Source of the DNA: GH45 sp046704385
GTDB taxonomy: Bacteria; Bacteroidota; Bacteroidia; Bacteroidales; SZUA-534
Length of the DNA stretch: 64,000 bases
Assembly (NCBI GenBank): GCA_046704385.1
Contig: JBJKSB010000013.1
Coordinates: forward strand, 62,001-126,000
Reading direction: 5' to 3'
Notes under the pieces: model-generated
The model's input: the letters and a program-made list of their open reading frames with translations, nothing else
Database searches by the model: none
What the model was told of the DNA's origin: nothing
Part shown: positions 27,492 through 36,473 of the stretch, piece after piece
How positions within the stretch are numbered: position 1 is the stretch's first letter
Layout: the number at the start of each line of letters is the position of its first letter
Program-made: the position numbers and the translations under genes

Positions 27492-27521
27492 CCCGCTTTT
27501 GTTAACGAAGCGGGCTTTTTT
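27491..27521 (+). terminator. Rho-independent terminator of the NUMOD4 gene
   Basis: Stem GCCCGCTT (27491-27498) pairs with AAGCGGGC (27508-27515), followed by six T. It begins 24 bases after the NUMOD4 stop and ends seven bases before the mtaB ATG. Confidence 0.9.
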
Positions 27522-27527
27522 ATTGTC

Positions 27528-28829
27528 ATGAAACAGGTATACAAAGTTGCTTTTACCACTTTAGGATGTAAATTGAATTTCTCCGAAACCTCGGGTATTG
27601 CAAATCAGTTCGAAGAAGCTGGTTATTTAAGGGTTAGCGTGGATGAGAAGGCTGATATTTATGTGATTAACACATGTACTGTTACCGAACTGGCTAATAA
27701 GAAAAGCAAACAGGCCATAAAGAAACTTATTCACAGGAATCCTGATGCCAAAATAATAGCTATTGGCTGTTATTCGCAATTGAAACCCAACGAGGTTGCT
27801 TCTATTGAGGGTGTCGACCTGGTTTTGGGTTCTGCCAATAAATTCGGGATACTTTCAGAATTGCATAAACTTGATTCAAATGAGGGAGTAAAAATTAAGG
27901 TAACAAATGTTAATAACGAAAAGAACTTTATTCCATCATATTCTTTTGGTGACCGCACCCGGAGTTTCTTAAAAGTGCAGGATGGATGTGATTATTACTG
28001 TTCATATTGTGCTATCCCAAGTGCCCGTGGGCGAAGCCGAAATAATAGTGTTCAGGTAACGGTTGAAAAAGCAAAGGAAGTAGTTAGTCGTGGAATCAAA
28101 GAAATTATTCTTACAGGGGTTAATATTGGAGATTTTGGTAAGTCTACAAACGAAAGTTTTTTCGATTTGATAAAAGCACTTGAGAAAATTGAAGGATTAA
28201 ACCGGTTGCGAATATCATCTATTGAACCCAACCTTTTAACTGATGAAATTCTTGAATTTGTTGCAAAAAGCAAAGTCATTGTACCGCATTTTCATATTCC
28301 ATTACAATGTGGAACCGATAATTTATTAAGGCAAATGCGCAGGAGATATACCACAGCCTTTTATCAAAAAAGAATTTCTTTAATAAAATCGTTGATGCCT
28401 GATGCATGTATTGCGGCTGATATTATTGTAGGGGTTCCGGGTGAAACCGACCAGGAATTTGAAAAAACCTGCGATTTTATTGAAAGCATTAATGTTTCCT
28501 ATCTTCACGTATTTACTTATTCGGAGCGTGAAAATACCCTGGCTCTAAAAATGGAAAATCAGGTTTCAATGGAAGTGCGGAAAAAACGAAGTGAAGCCAT
28601 GCACAACCTGGCTGGCAAAAAGCAAAAAATATTTCATCAGAGTCATTTAAATACAGTACGTGAAGTTTTATTTGAGGCTTATAACGATAATGGGAAAATG
28701 TTTGGTTTTACCGATAATTATATAAAAATTGAAATTCCATATAATGAGAATTTGGTGAATAAAACAGTAAGTGTCAGACTGTTGGAGTTGACTAATAATG
28801 ACACGGTAACCGGAAATGTAATATTTTGA
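27528..28829 (+). CDS. mtaB: tRNA t6A37 methylthiotransferase MtaB
   Basis: The protein has 433 residues from the ATG at 27528. Upstream in-frame codons lie inside a terminator and are not coding. The UPF0004 domain begins VAFTTLGCKLNFSETSG and supplies three iron-sulfur cysteines. The radical SAM domain has CDYYCSYCAIP (Cx3Cx2C). A C-terminal TRAM-type segment follows. MtaB adds a methylthio group to N6-threonylcarbamoyladenosine at position 37 of tRNAs reading ANN codons; TLGCKLN distinguishes it from MiaB (which has TYGCQMN). An inositol-monophosphatase gene follows with a five-base gap, suggesting cotranscription. Confidence 0.95.
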   Translation: MKQVYKVAFTTLGCKLNFSETSGIANQFEEAGYLRVSVDEKADIYVINTCTVTELANKKSKQAIKKLIHRNPDAKIIAIGCYSQLKPNEVASIEGVDLVLGSANKFGILSELHKLDSNEGVKIKVTNVNNEKNFIPSYSFGDRTRSFLKVQDGCDYYCSYCAIPSARGRSRNNSVQVTVEKAKEVVSRGIKEIILTGVNIGDFGKSTNESFFDLIKALEKIEGLNRLRISSIEPNLLTDEILEFVAKSKVIVPHFHIPLQCGTDNLLRQMRRRYTTAFYQKRISLIKSLMPDACIAADIIVGVPGETDQEFEKTCDFIESINVSYLHVFTYSERENTLALKMENQVSMEVRKKRSEAMHNLAGKKQKIFHQSHLNTVREVLFEAYNDNGKMFGFTDNYIKIEIPYNENLVNKTVSVRLLELTNNDTVTGNVIF

Positions 28830-28834
28830 TAGCA

Positions 28835-29626
28835 ATGGATTTAAATAAAACAGGTTTGCAGGTCATAGAATTAATCCGTGAGGTGGGAAATTTTATAACT
28901 AATGAGCGTGCAGTTTTTTCGAAAGATAAAATCGAAACCAAAGGGTTGCACGATTTTGTTTCGTATGTGGATAAGAATGCTGAGATGAAATTGGTGGCAG
29001 GATTAAAGAAAATTATAGTCGGGTCGGGATTTATTACTGAAGAAAAGACAGCCGATTATACGAATGAGGACTATGTTTGGATAATTGACCCGTTAGATGG
29101 TACCACTAATTTTATACACAATTTGTCTCCACATGCCATTAGTGTTGCCTTGCAATATAAATCTGAAACGATTCTCGGGGTGGTTTATGAGATTGGGCTT
29201 AATGAAATGTTTTATTCCTGGAAGGATTCAGAGGTATTTTGTAATGAAAAAATAATACAGGTTTCACCAGCCCGGAATCTGTCCGAAGGTTTGATTGCAA
29301 CCGGGTTTCATACCCATAATTTTGAGAATCTGGCCAATCAATTGTATGTAGTAAGTGAGGTTGTGAAACAATCGCATGGAATCAGACGGCATGGTTCTGC
29401 TGCCACCGATCTGGCTTATGTAGCAGCCGGACGATTCGATGGATTTTTTGAGCACGGACTTAGTGTGTGGGATGTGACAGCAGGTTCGTATCTGGTTAAA
29501 AAGGCTGGTGGTGTTGTAAGCGATTACAAAGGTTCAGACAATTATTTGTTTGGGCGCGAGATGGTAGCCGGAACACCTGGTGTACACAAAAACCTGATTG
29601 AAATTATTAATAATAAACTGGCATAG
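28835..29626 (+). CDS. Inositol monophosphatase family protein
   Basis: The protein has 263 residues from the ATG at 28835; an upstream TTG at 28826 would overlap mtaB. The family's metal-binding motifs are present: glutamate in TEEKT near residue 68, WIIDPLDGTTNFIH, and WDVTAGSYLVKKAGG. It is a magnesium-dependent phosphatase that may act on myo-inositol-1-phosphate or other sugar phosphates, as SuhB-type enzymes do. 3'(2'),5'-bisphosphate nucleotidase activity (CysQ-like) is an alternative. It is likely in an operon with mtaB. Confidence 0.9.
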   Translation: MDLNKTGLQVIELIREVGNFITNERAVFSKDKIETKGLHDFVSYVDKNAEMKLVAGLKKIIVGSGFITEEKTADYTNEDYVWIIDPLDGTTNFIHNLSPHAISVALQYKSETILGVVYEIGLNEMFYSWKDSEVFCNEKIIQVSPARNLSEGLIATGFHTHNFENLANQLYVVSEVVKQSHGIRRHGSAATDLAYVAAGRFDGFFEHGLSVWDVTAGSYLVKKAGGVVSDYKGSDNYLFGREMVAGTPGVHKNLIEIINNKLA

Positions 29627-29647
29627 GCATTTATTTTAATAAATGCC
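29626..29647 (+). other. Perfect hairpin at the end of the monophosphatase gene
   Basis: GGCATTTATT (29626-29635) and AATAAATGCC (29638-29647) form a near-continuous palindrome starting at the last base of the stop codon. No T tract follows, so it may be a 3'-end stabilising hairpin or a weak terminator. Confidence 0.5.
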
Positions 29648-29713
29648 TTAACTCATAGGAAGGAAAATTAAGTATAAAAGTTATAAATTTACCCTCCTGT
29701 AAAAACAGAAATT

Positions 29714-31171
29714 ATGAGAAGGATAGGAATATATTTTATCAGTCTGTTTCTTTATATTCAAATTGGGGCAAATGCCCAGGGTGTGGATGCTTATTTTGAC
29801 TATGCTCCGTTTTTTGCACCCGGGTCGGGTACTTATGTTGAAACTTATATTGCATTTGCCGGAAATTCGTTGCACTATATTTTAACACCCGACAGCACTT
29901 TGCAGGCTTCTGTTGAAGTTACCATGCTTTTTAAAAATGTTGATGAAATAAAGGAATTCAGAAAATATAAGGTGGTTAGTCCTGCATTACCCGATACAAC
30001 TACGGTTTTTCCTAGTTTTATTGATTTACAGCGAATTTTATTACCTGAAGGAGTTTATAATTTTGATTTGATTGTTAAAGATAATTATGCTCCTGATTCG
30101 GTTGAGAAATACAAAACTTCGCAGTTAATAACGGTTAATCTGCCCTATGATGAGGTTGATTTCAGCGGTATTGAATTTATTGAAAGATATACACAGACCG
30201 ACAACTCAAATATCTTTGTAAAAAATGGTTATGAATGTGTACCTTTTGTTTCTGATTTTTTCCCGCAGCAAATGCATGTATTGAGGTTCTATGCTGAATT
30301 ATATAATGCTGACAAAGAGTTTGGGCCTTTGGAAGATTTTTTGTTTACCTTTAGAATTGAAAATACCAATACCTCAAAACCGATTGAAGATTTTAGCTTT
30401 TTTCAAAAACAGCAGGCTCAGCATGTAAATGTGGTTTTTAAGGAGATTGGGATTAGAAACCTGCCAACCGGTAACTATTATCTGGTTATTGATGTTCGCG
30501 ACCGTCAGAATAATGTGGTATTAAGTACCAAAAAGTTTTTTCAGAGAGCTAATGAGTTGGCTGAACCAACACCTGTTGATATTACCGAAATTAAGGTTGA
30601 AAATACTTTTGTTACAAAATATACAAATCGCGATACCCTGGCCTTTTATTTAAGCGCTTTGCGACCTATCTGCGACCAGGTTGAAGACCGGTTTATTGAT
30701 CACCAGCTTCAGGCAGCAAACCTGAAGCTGATGCAACAGTTTTTCTTCAATTTTTGGGAAAAAAGAAACGAAACTAATCCGGAATCTGCCTGGAATGAAT
30801 ACCGCATGAACCTTAACGAGGTGGAAAAACGTTATTCAACGCAACAACTGCACGGTTATCAAACCGGTCGTGGCAGGGTTTATTTACAATATGGGCCTCC
30901 CAATTCCATTATAACGGAGAAAAATGAACCCTCAGCTTACCCTTATGAAATTTGGCATTATTACAAAATTGCTGACCAGACCGATAAAAAATTCATTTTC
31001 TATAATAAAAGTCTAATGGATAACGATTATGAGTTGCTAAACTCAAATATGAAGGGCGAATTAATGAATCCAGATTGGGAGCGGGAATTATATTCACGCG
31101 ATGGGAGTTGGTCTGATAATAATTTAGGGAAAAAGAAAAGTAAGGCTAAAGAATATTTTGAAGGATACTAA
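29714..31171 (+). CDS. GWxTD domain-containing protein, secreted
   Basis: The 485-residue protein has a signal peptide (cleavage near residue 22, after NAQG), a beta-rich body, and a C-terminal GWxTD domain: YQTGRGRVYLQYGPPNSI near residue 390. The GWxTD signature itself is altered to GYQTG, but the following RGRVY.(Q/R)YGPP is intact. GWxTD proteins are widespread in Bacteroidota and related phyla with no known biochemical role. The acyltransferase gene begins immediately at the stop codon, so they form an operon, hinting at an envelope function. Confidence 0.82.
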   Translation: MRRIGIYFISLFLYIQIGANAQGVDAYFDYAPFFAPGSGTYVETYIAFAGNSLHYILTPDSTLQASVEVTMLFKNVDEIKEFRKYKVVSPALPDTTTVFPSFIDLQRILLPEGVYNFDLIVKDNYAPDSVEKYKTSQLITVNLPYDEVDFSGIEFIERYTQTDNSNIFVKNGYECVPFVSDFFPQQMHVLRFYAELYNADKEFGPLEDFLFTFRIENTNTSKPIEDFSFFQKQQAQHVNVVFKEIGIRNLPTGNYYLVIDVRDRQNNVVLSTKKFFQRANELAEPTPVDITEIKVENTFVTKYTNRDTLAFYLSALRPICDQVEDRFIDHQLQAANLKLMQQFFFNFWEKRNETNPESAWNEYRMNLNEVEKRYSTQQLHGYQTGRGRVYLQYGPPNSIITEKNEPSAYPYEIWHYYKIADQTDKKFIFYNKSLMDNDYELLNSNMKGELMNPDWERELYSRDGSWSDNNLGKKKSKAKEYFEGY

Positions 31172-32062
31172 ATGAATACATCGCAAAAAATCAGGCATTT
31201 CTTTATATTGTTAATTTTCAGGCTACTATCGCTTTTGTCGCTTAAGGTTTTATATCTTATATCTGAATTACTAACATTTTTGATTTACCACGTTATAGGA
31301 TACCGTAAAAAGGTAGTTTATTTAAATTTATCAAATTCCTTTCCCGATTGGTCCGATGAGAAAGTAAAGCAGATTGCAAAGAAATATTATCGCCACATGT
31401 CGGCAATGATGGTAGAAAACGTGTATTTACGGTTTATCAGAAAAAAAGATGGTGAACGAAGAGTAATTTTAGAGAATAAGTCATTATTTGATGAACTGTA
31501 CCAAAAAAATAAGAATTTGGTTGTTATGACCGGCCATTTTGGTAATTGGGAATTCTTTAATTTACTGCCATTAATAACTGATTATGAAGAACTTGCCCTG
31601 TATAAGAAGGTTTCTGATCCGGTGTTCGATCAGATTTATATTGATATGCGTACAAGGTTTGGGGCAAAAACGATTGAAATGAATGAGGCAATGCGAAAAG
31701 TGATAGAACGTAACAAGGATCCTAAACCCTATTTTTTATTAATGATAGCAGATCAATCTCCGGCAGATACCCACCACTGGATTAAATTCTTAAACCAGGA
31801 TACTAGTGTTTTTTTAGGATCGGAGAAAATTGCCCGCCGGTTTGATATGGCTGTGGTTTATGTAGAAATTTTAAGACACAAAAAGGGAGTTTACAGGTTT
31901 ATTCCAACTCTTATAACTGAAAATGCCAAAAACACCTCTGAATTTGAAATCACCGACCGGTATTTCCAATTGCTTGAAGAATCAATCAAACGCAGTCCTC
32001 GATATTGGCTTTGGTCACACAGGCGTTGGAAGCATAAAAAACCAGACTCTGTTAAAATCTGA
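31172..32062 (+). CDS. Lipid A biosynthesis-type (LpxL/HtrB) acyltransferase
   Basis: The 296-residue protein begins with an N-terminal membrane helix (about residues 17-40). The catalytic HX4E motif is TGHFGNWE near residue 121, and the C-terminus has the typical WLWSHRRWKHKKP. These are features of the LpxL/LpxM lysophospholipid acyltransferase superfamily, which adds secondary acyl chains to lipid A at the inner membrane. Bacteroidota usually carry one or two copies. The preceding GWxTD gene abuts it; the glycosyltransferase follows 106 bases downstream behind its own promoter-like site. Confidence 0.9.
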   Translation: MNTSQKIRHFFILLIFRLLSLLSLKVLYLISELLTFLIYHVIGYRKKVVYLNLSNSFPDWSDEKVKQIAKKYYRHMSAMMVENVYLRFIRKKDGERRVILENKSLFDELYQKNKNLVVMTGHFGNWEFFNLLPLITDYEELALYKKVSDPVFDQIYIDMRTRFGAKTIEMNEAMRKVIERNKDPKPYFLLMIADQSPADTHHWIKFLNQDTSVFLGSEKIARRFDMAVVYVEILRHKKGVYRFIPTLITENAKNTSEFEITDRYFQLLEESIKRSPRYWLWSHRRWKHKKPDSVKI

Positions 32063-32077
32063 ATAAATTTTAACAGA
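32048..32077 (+). other. 10-bp inverted repeat spanning the acyltransferase stop codon
   Basis: TCTGTTAAAA (32048-32057) and TTTTAACAGA (32068-32077) flank a ten-base loop that contains the TGA stop at 32060-32062. No T tract follows. It may act as a 3'-end or attenuating structure. Confidence 0.4.
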
Positions 32078-32135
32078 CATATAAAATAATTCTGTTATTT
32101 AGGAGAGAAAATAGTTACCAACCTTTTAAAAAGTT

Positions 32136-32143
32136 TATATTTG
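32136..32143 (+). promoter_or_regulatory. Candidate -7 element TATATTTG
   Basis: Exact TAnnTTTG match 25 bases upstream of the glycosyltransferase ATG. Confidence 0.45.
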
Positions 32144-32168
32144 AACTGTTTCACCGTGTAGTAAGTTT

Positions 32169-33203
32169 ATGACAAAAGTTGCTGTAGTAATTCTTAATTG
32201 GAATGGTAAGGGATACCTTGAAAAATTTCTGCCATCGGTTATTGACAATTCAAACGATTCAGACACTGTAATCTGGGTTGCTGATAATGGATCGACTGAT
32301 GATAGCACTGATTTTTTACGATCAGAATTTTCTTCGGTTAAAATTATTGAAATTGATAAAAACTACGGATTTACAGGAGGTTATAACAGGGCATTGTCAC
32401 AAATTGAGGCTGAATATTATGTTCTGTTAAATTCTGATATTGAGGTAACTAAAAACTGGATTCAGCCTATTATCGCATATATGGATAAAAATCCCATGGT
32501 TGGAGCAGCCATGCCCAAAATATTGCAGTACGACAATAAAACTAAATTTGAATATGCCGGTGCTGCCGGTGGCTTTATTGACAAGTTAGGATTTCCTTTT
32601 TGTCGCGGAAGATTGTTAAGCGAAATCGAAACTGATAGCGGGCAGTATAGCGATACCATCCCCGTTTTTTGGGCAACCGGTGCCTGTATGTTTGTAAAAG
32701 CCGAGTTATTTCATAAGGTTGGAGGTCTCGATGAAGATTTTTTTGCCCATATGGAAGAAATTGATTTTTGCTGGAGGTTGAAAAACCGGGGATATAGCGT
32801 ATATTATATTCCTGATTCGTTGGTTTACCATGTAGGAGGAGGAACGTTGCCCAACAACAATCCGCATAAGCTTTTCCTGAATTACCGGAATAATCTGTAT
32901 CTGCTTTATAAAAATCTGGCTCCCGGCCAATTCCGTTGGATATTATTTTTCAGGATGATTCTCGATGGAGTATCATCAATATTATACCTGCTGCAAGGGA
33001 AATATTCTTTCTTCTGGGCAGTGCCAAGGGCGCATTATGCTTTTTATTTAACCCTACGCAAATTTCGGAAAAAGCGAAAGGAAAATAACCGAGTACGGAC
33101 TGTTTATACGCATCCTGAGATATTTCAACGTAGTATTATCTATTCATTTTTCATCAGAAAAGTTCGGAAGTTTTCAAATTTAAGTCCCAAAGGCTGGAAA
33201 TAG
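32169..33203 (+). CDS. Family 2 glycosyltransferase
   Basis: The 344-residue GT-A enzyme begins VAVVILNWNGKGYLEKFLPSV. It has the nucleotide-binding VADNGSTDDS, the DxD-like metal site VLLNSDIEV near residue 88, an acceptor region ending in HMEEIDFCWRLKNRG near residue 200, and a C-terminal amphipathic membrane-associated region. The N-[WN]-G start resembles rhamnosyltransferase-type GT2 enzymes involved in cell-surface polysaccharide. Donor and acceptor cannot be told. It follows a lipid A acyltransferase, consistent with envelope glycan assembly. Confidence 0.9.
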   Translation: MTKVAVVILNWNGKGYLEKFLPSVIDNSNDSDTVIWVADNGSTDDSTDFLRSEFSSVKIIEIDKNYGFTGGYNRALSQIEAEYYVLLNSDIEVTKNWIQPIIAYMDKNPMVGAAMPKILQYDNKTKFEYAGAAGGFIDKLGFPFCRGRLLSEIETDSGQYSDTIPVFWATGACMFVKAELFHKVGGLDEDFFAHMEEIDFCWRLKNRGYSVYYIPDSLVYHVGGGTLPNNNPHKLFLNYRNNLYLLYKNLAPGQFRWILFFRMILDGVSSILYLLQGKYSFFWAVPRAHYAFYLTLRKFRKKRKENNRVRTVYTHPEIFQRSIIYSFFIRKVRKFSNLSPKGWK

Positions 33204-33313
33204 CTCAGTTCATTGCTTATTATAACAGTTTATTAGTTTTCTAAAAACTCATTATTTTCTTTTGAAAATAGCTACCTTTAATTTCATCTTATCATTTAAT
33301 TAATTATCGAACA

Positions 33314-34306
33314 ATGAAAGTACTTTTTATTGGAGGAACAGGTATTATAAGTTCAGCTTGTAGTAAAAGAGCCTTGGAGAAGGGTATCGACCTTTATCAT
33401 TTAAACCGGGGAAAAACTCAATCGCTGAGGCCGGTGGAACATGTGAAACAGATTATTGCTGATGTCAGAGATTTAAAAAAAGCAGGTGAGGCATTGGAAG
33501 GGTACCAGTTTGACACCGTTGTGGACTGGATTACCTTTGTGCCGGAACATTTACGTAGTAACCTGAAATTGTTCAAAGATAAAACCAAACAATTTATTTT
33601 TATAAGTTCAGCGTCAGCATATCAAACCCCTCCGCTTAAAATGCCGGTGACAGAAGATACTCCTCTTTATAATCCTTTTTGGCAGTATTCACGTGATAAG
33701 GCGGAATGTGAGCAAATCCTTAAAGCTGAAGCCGCAAGTTTTGGCTTTGATTATACTATTGTTCGTCCTTCGCACACTTATGATAAAACTGTAATTCCTA
33801 TAACTGGGAATTTTACGGCTTTACACAGGATTTTAAACGATAAACCTGTTATTGTACCCGGTGACGGTACTTCAATATGGACACTTACGCATCACAGCGA
33901 TTTTGCGAAAGGTTTTGTTGGATTGTTGGGAAACCCGATGGCAATGAATGAGACTTTTCATATAACTTCAGAAGAGTGGATTACCTGGAACCGTATTACT
34001 GAACTATTGGCCGAAGCAGCCGGCAAAAAAGCTAAAATTATCTCAATTCCATCAAATGTAGTGGCAACTTATGATAAAGAAATGGGGGATGGCTTGCTTG
34101 GTGATAAAATGCACAGCATGATATTCGATAATTCAAAAATTAAAAGGGCTGTACCCGAATTTAATTGTGAAATATCATTCGAAACCGGTGCGAGGGAAAT
34201 AGTGCAATGGCATCTTGAAAATCAGGATAAACTGAAAATAGACCCCGAACTTGATCGCCTTTTCGACGAAATGATCAGCAAGGTACTAAAAATGGATAAG
34301 AATTGA
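33314..34306 (+). CDS. NAD-dependent epimerase/dehydratase (second SDR)
   Basis: The 330-residue protein starts with the Rossmann motif FIGGTGIIS. It has the SDR serine in FIFISSASAYQTPP near residue 97 and a YSRDK (YxxxK) near residue 123. Its closest relatives by eye are the NAD-binding SDRs annotated as NAD-dependent epimerase/dehydratase or isoflavone-reductase-like. It is not close to the 1316-2296 SDR. Substrate unknown. A TACCTTTA promoter-like element lies at 33273-33280. Confidence 0.8.
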   Translation: MKVLFIGGTGIISSACSKRALEKGIDLYHLNRGKTQSLRPVEHVKQIIADVRDLKKAGEALEGYQFDTVVDWITFVPEHLRSNLKLFKDKTKQFIFISSASAYQTPPLKMPVTEDTPLYNPFWQYSRDKAECEQILKAEAASFGFDYTIVRPSHTYDKTVIPITGNFTALHRILNDKPVIVPGDGTSIWTLTHHSDFAKGFVGLLGNPMAMNETFHITSEEWITWNRITELLAEAAGKKAKIISIPSNVVATYDKEMGDGLLGDKMHSMIFDNSKIKRAVPEFNCEISFETGAREIVQWHLENQDKLKIDPELDRLFDEMISKVLKMDKN

Positions 34307-34391
34307 TTTTGCGGTCACAGATGCTAAGGATTTTTCCGGTTTTTTTATATGCGTTTATGCAATTAGATGCTATACGAGTTATTATTATATA

Positions 34392-34431
34392 AAAAAGGTT
34401 GTAAACAATGGAATAAGTCTACAACCTTTTT
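34392..34431. terminator. Bidirectional terminator between the epimerase and OTC genes
   Basis: AAAAAGGTTGTA (34392-34403) pairs with TACAACCTTTTT (34420-34431) around a 16-base loop. T tracts occur on both sides when read on either strand, so it can end the OTC transcript on the minus strand and the epimerase transcript on the plus strand. Confidence 0.8.
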
Positions 34432-34449
34432 AAAATGGGTTTATATATA

Positions 34450-35451
34450 TTATTGTCCCAACGTGGCCACCATTACTGCTTTAATGGTGTGCATGCGGTT
34501 TTCGGCTTCGTCAAAAACAATACTGTGTTCACTTTCAAAAACATCTTCGGTTACTTCCATTCCGTTTAAACCAAATTTCTGAAAAATTTCTTCACCCACT
34601 TTGGTTTCGCGATTATGGAATGCCGGTAAACAATGCATGAATTTAACTTTTAAATTGCCAGTAGCTTTAATTACTTTCATATTAATCTGATAATCTTTTA
34701 ACAGGGCAATGCGTTCTTTCCATACTTCATCAGGTTCGCCCATGCTTACCCAAACATCAGTATAAAGAAAATCGCAATCTTTAACGCCCTCGTTAACATC
34801 ATCAGTAACTGTTATTATAGCCCCGGTTCCCTTAGCAATTTCGTTGGCCTGTGCTACAAGTTCAGCTGATGGTTGTACCGATTTTGGAGCAACTGAACGG
34901 AAATCCATACCCATTTTGGCAGCACCAATCAACAATGAATTTCCCATATTGTTTCGGGCATCTCCCAGGTAGGCAAATTTTATTTGATGTAAAGGTTTAT
35001 CACTATGTTCCATCATAGTTAAAAAGTCGGCTAAAATCTGGGTAGGATGGTATTCGTTGGTTAATCCGTTCCAAACAGGAACTCCGGCGTGTTTTGCAAG
35101 CTCTTCTACAATATTCTGTCCATATCCGCGATATTCAATTCCGTCGTACATGCGGCCCAAAACACGGGCTGTATCGGCCATCGATTCTTTTTGTCCTATT
35201 TGCGATCCTGAAGGACCAAGATAGGTAACATGAGCGCCCTGGTCGTAAGCTGCCACCTCAAAGGCACAACGGGTTCGTGTTGATGATTTTTCAAAAATTA
35301 ATGCAATATTTTTTCCTTTTAACAAGGGTTGTTCGGTACCGGAATATTTTGCCTTTTTCAGGTCAACCGATAAATCAAGCAAATATTTAATTTCTTTTGG
35401 GGTAAAATCTAATAATTTCAGAAAATGCCGGTTTCTTAAATTGTATGCCAT
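34450..35451 (-). CDS. arcB: Ornithine carbamoyltransferase, probably catabolic
   Basis: The 333-residue enzyme has the carbamoyl-phosphate-binding SSTRTR near residue 56 and HCLPAFHNRET near residue 271. The SMG loop of true ornithine carbamoyltransferases is visible in DVWVSMGEPDEVW. Many Bacteroidota make arginine through an N-succinylornithine transcarbamylase that lacks SMG, so a true OTC next to carbamate kinase points to the catabolic direction: citrulline plus phosphate to ornithine plus carbamoyl phosphate. It follows the kinase gene by 27 bases. No arginine deiminase gene is in the window. The anabolic reading (argF) remains possible. Confidence 0.9.
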   Translation of the reverse strand: MAYNLRNRHFLKLLDFTPKEIKYLLDLSVDLKKAKYSGTEQPLLKGKNIALIFEKSSTRTRCAFEVAAYDQGAHVTYLGPSGSQIGQKESMADTARVLGRMYDGIEYRGYGQNIVEELAKHAGVPVWNGLTNEYHPTQILADFLTMMEHSDKPLHQIKFAYLGDARNNMGNSLLIGAAKMGMDFRSVAPKSVQPSAELVAQANEIAKGTGAIITVTDDVNEGVKDCDFLYTDVWVSMGEPDEVWKERIALLKDYQINMKVIKATGNLKVKFMHCLPAFHNRETKVGEEIFQKFGLNGMEVTEDVFESEHSIVFDEAENRMHTIKAVMVATLGQ

Positions 35452-35478
35452 AACTATATTATTTTGATTTATAATTTA

Positions 35479-36462
35479 TTAACTTTTTTGATACTTGTTA
35501 AGATCATTCCTATCATAATTCATGGTAATTTTTGTTCCGTAGCTTTTATCCTGTAATTTTTTTGATTCGGTAATTACAGCTTTTTCCCCGCCGTTTTCAA
35601 TAAAATCGAGACAGGCTTTAATTTTGGGGGCCATACTGCCTTCTCCAAAAACACCCTTGTCAAGATATTGTTGCGTATCCTTATAATCAAGAAATTCGAG
35701 GATTTTTTCGTTTTCCTGCTTATAATTCAGGTAAACAAAGGGGACATCGGTTAATATATAATACTCATTTGCATTTACCTTTTTTGCTACCATAGCTGCG
35801 GCAAGGTCTTTATCAATAACTGCATCCAGTGGCCGAACACGGTTGTTTTCGTCAATATAAACCGGAACACCACCGCCACCAACAGTTATTACAATATTTC
35901 CTTCACGGGCCATTTGCTCAACGGTTTCCGAATTAAAAAAGTCAAGTGGTTTAGGTGATGGGACAACGCGTCGCCAACCCCCTTTTGTTTTCACTTCCTC
36001 TTTGAATATCCAGCCTTTTTCTGAGGCAAGTTTGTCAGCTTCTGATTTACTGTATATTTTGCCTATCCTTTTCGTGGGATTCTGAAACGCTGGATCATTT
36101 TTGTCAATCATTACCTGTGTAACCAGCGTAATAATATTTCTTTTAATATGATATTTACGAAGCACATTAAGCAGGCAACGTTCAAGCATGAATCCTATGC
36201 CACCCTGCGAATCGGCAACACAAATATCAAGAGGCATCTGGGGTATCCCGTACACTTGTTCACCGGCATCATTACGCATCAAAATATTTCCTACCTGGGG
36301 GCCATTCCCATGTGCAAATATCACATTATAACCTTCCTTAAATAAATATATAAGGTTTTCGAAGGTCTCGGTTGCATTATCCTCCTGTTCTTCAATGGTT
36401 CCTATCTGGTTCCCTCGTAAAAGAGCGTTTCCTCCAAGTGCTATCACTGCTAGTTTGTTCAT
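35479..36462 (-). CDS. arcC: Carbamate kinase
   Basis: This 327-residue amino-acid-kinase-family enzyme starts LAVIALGGNALL. It has the substrate-binding FAHGNGPQVGNIL near residue 48 and VGGGGVPV near residue 215. It converts carbamoyl phosphate and ADP to ATP, carbon dioxide and ammonia. Together with the adjacent OTC it forms the energy-yielding half of citrulline (arginine deiminase-type) fermentation. Its start is 11 bases after a small membrane-peptide ORF, suggesting a three-gene transcript. Confidence 0.95.
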   Translation of the reverse strand: MNKLAVIALGGNALLRGNQIGTIEEQEDNATETFENLIYLFKEGYNVIFAHGNGPQVGNILMRNDAGEQVYGIPQMPLDICVADSQGGIGFMLERCLLNVLRKYHIKRNIITLVTQVMIDKNDPAFQNPTKRIGKIYSKSEADKLASEKGWIFKEEVKTKGGWRRVVPSPKPLDFFNSETVEQMAREGNIVITVGGGGVPVYIDENNRVRPLDAVIDKDLAAAMVAKKVNANEYYILTDVPFVYLNYKQENEKILEFLDYKDTQQYLDKGVFGEGSMAPKIKACLDFIENGGEKAVITESKKLQDKSYGTKITMNYDRNDLNKYQKS

Positions 36463-36473
36463 ATCGTAATGTT

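Noticed and set aside
27489..27527. N-terminal extension of MtaB
   Set aside because: These codons are the terminator hairpin of the preceding gene; MtaB homologues begin close to the ATG at 27528.
34367..34582. 71-codon frame overlapping the OTC gene end
   Set aside because: It crosses the bidirectional terminator and runs antisense to the conserved OTC C-terminus.
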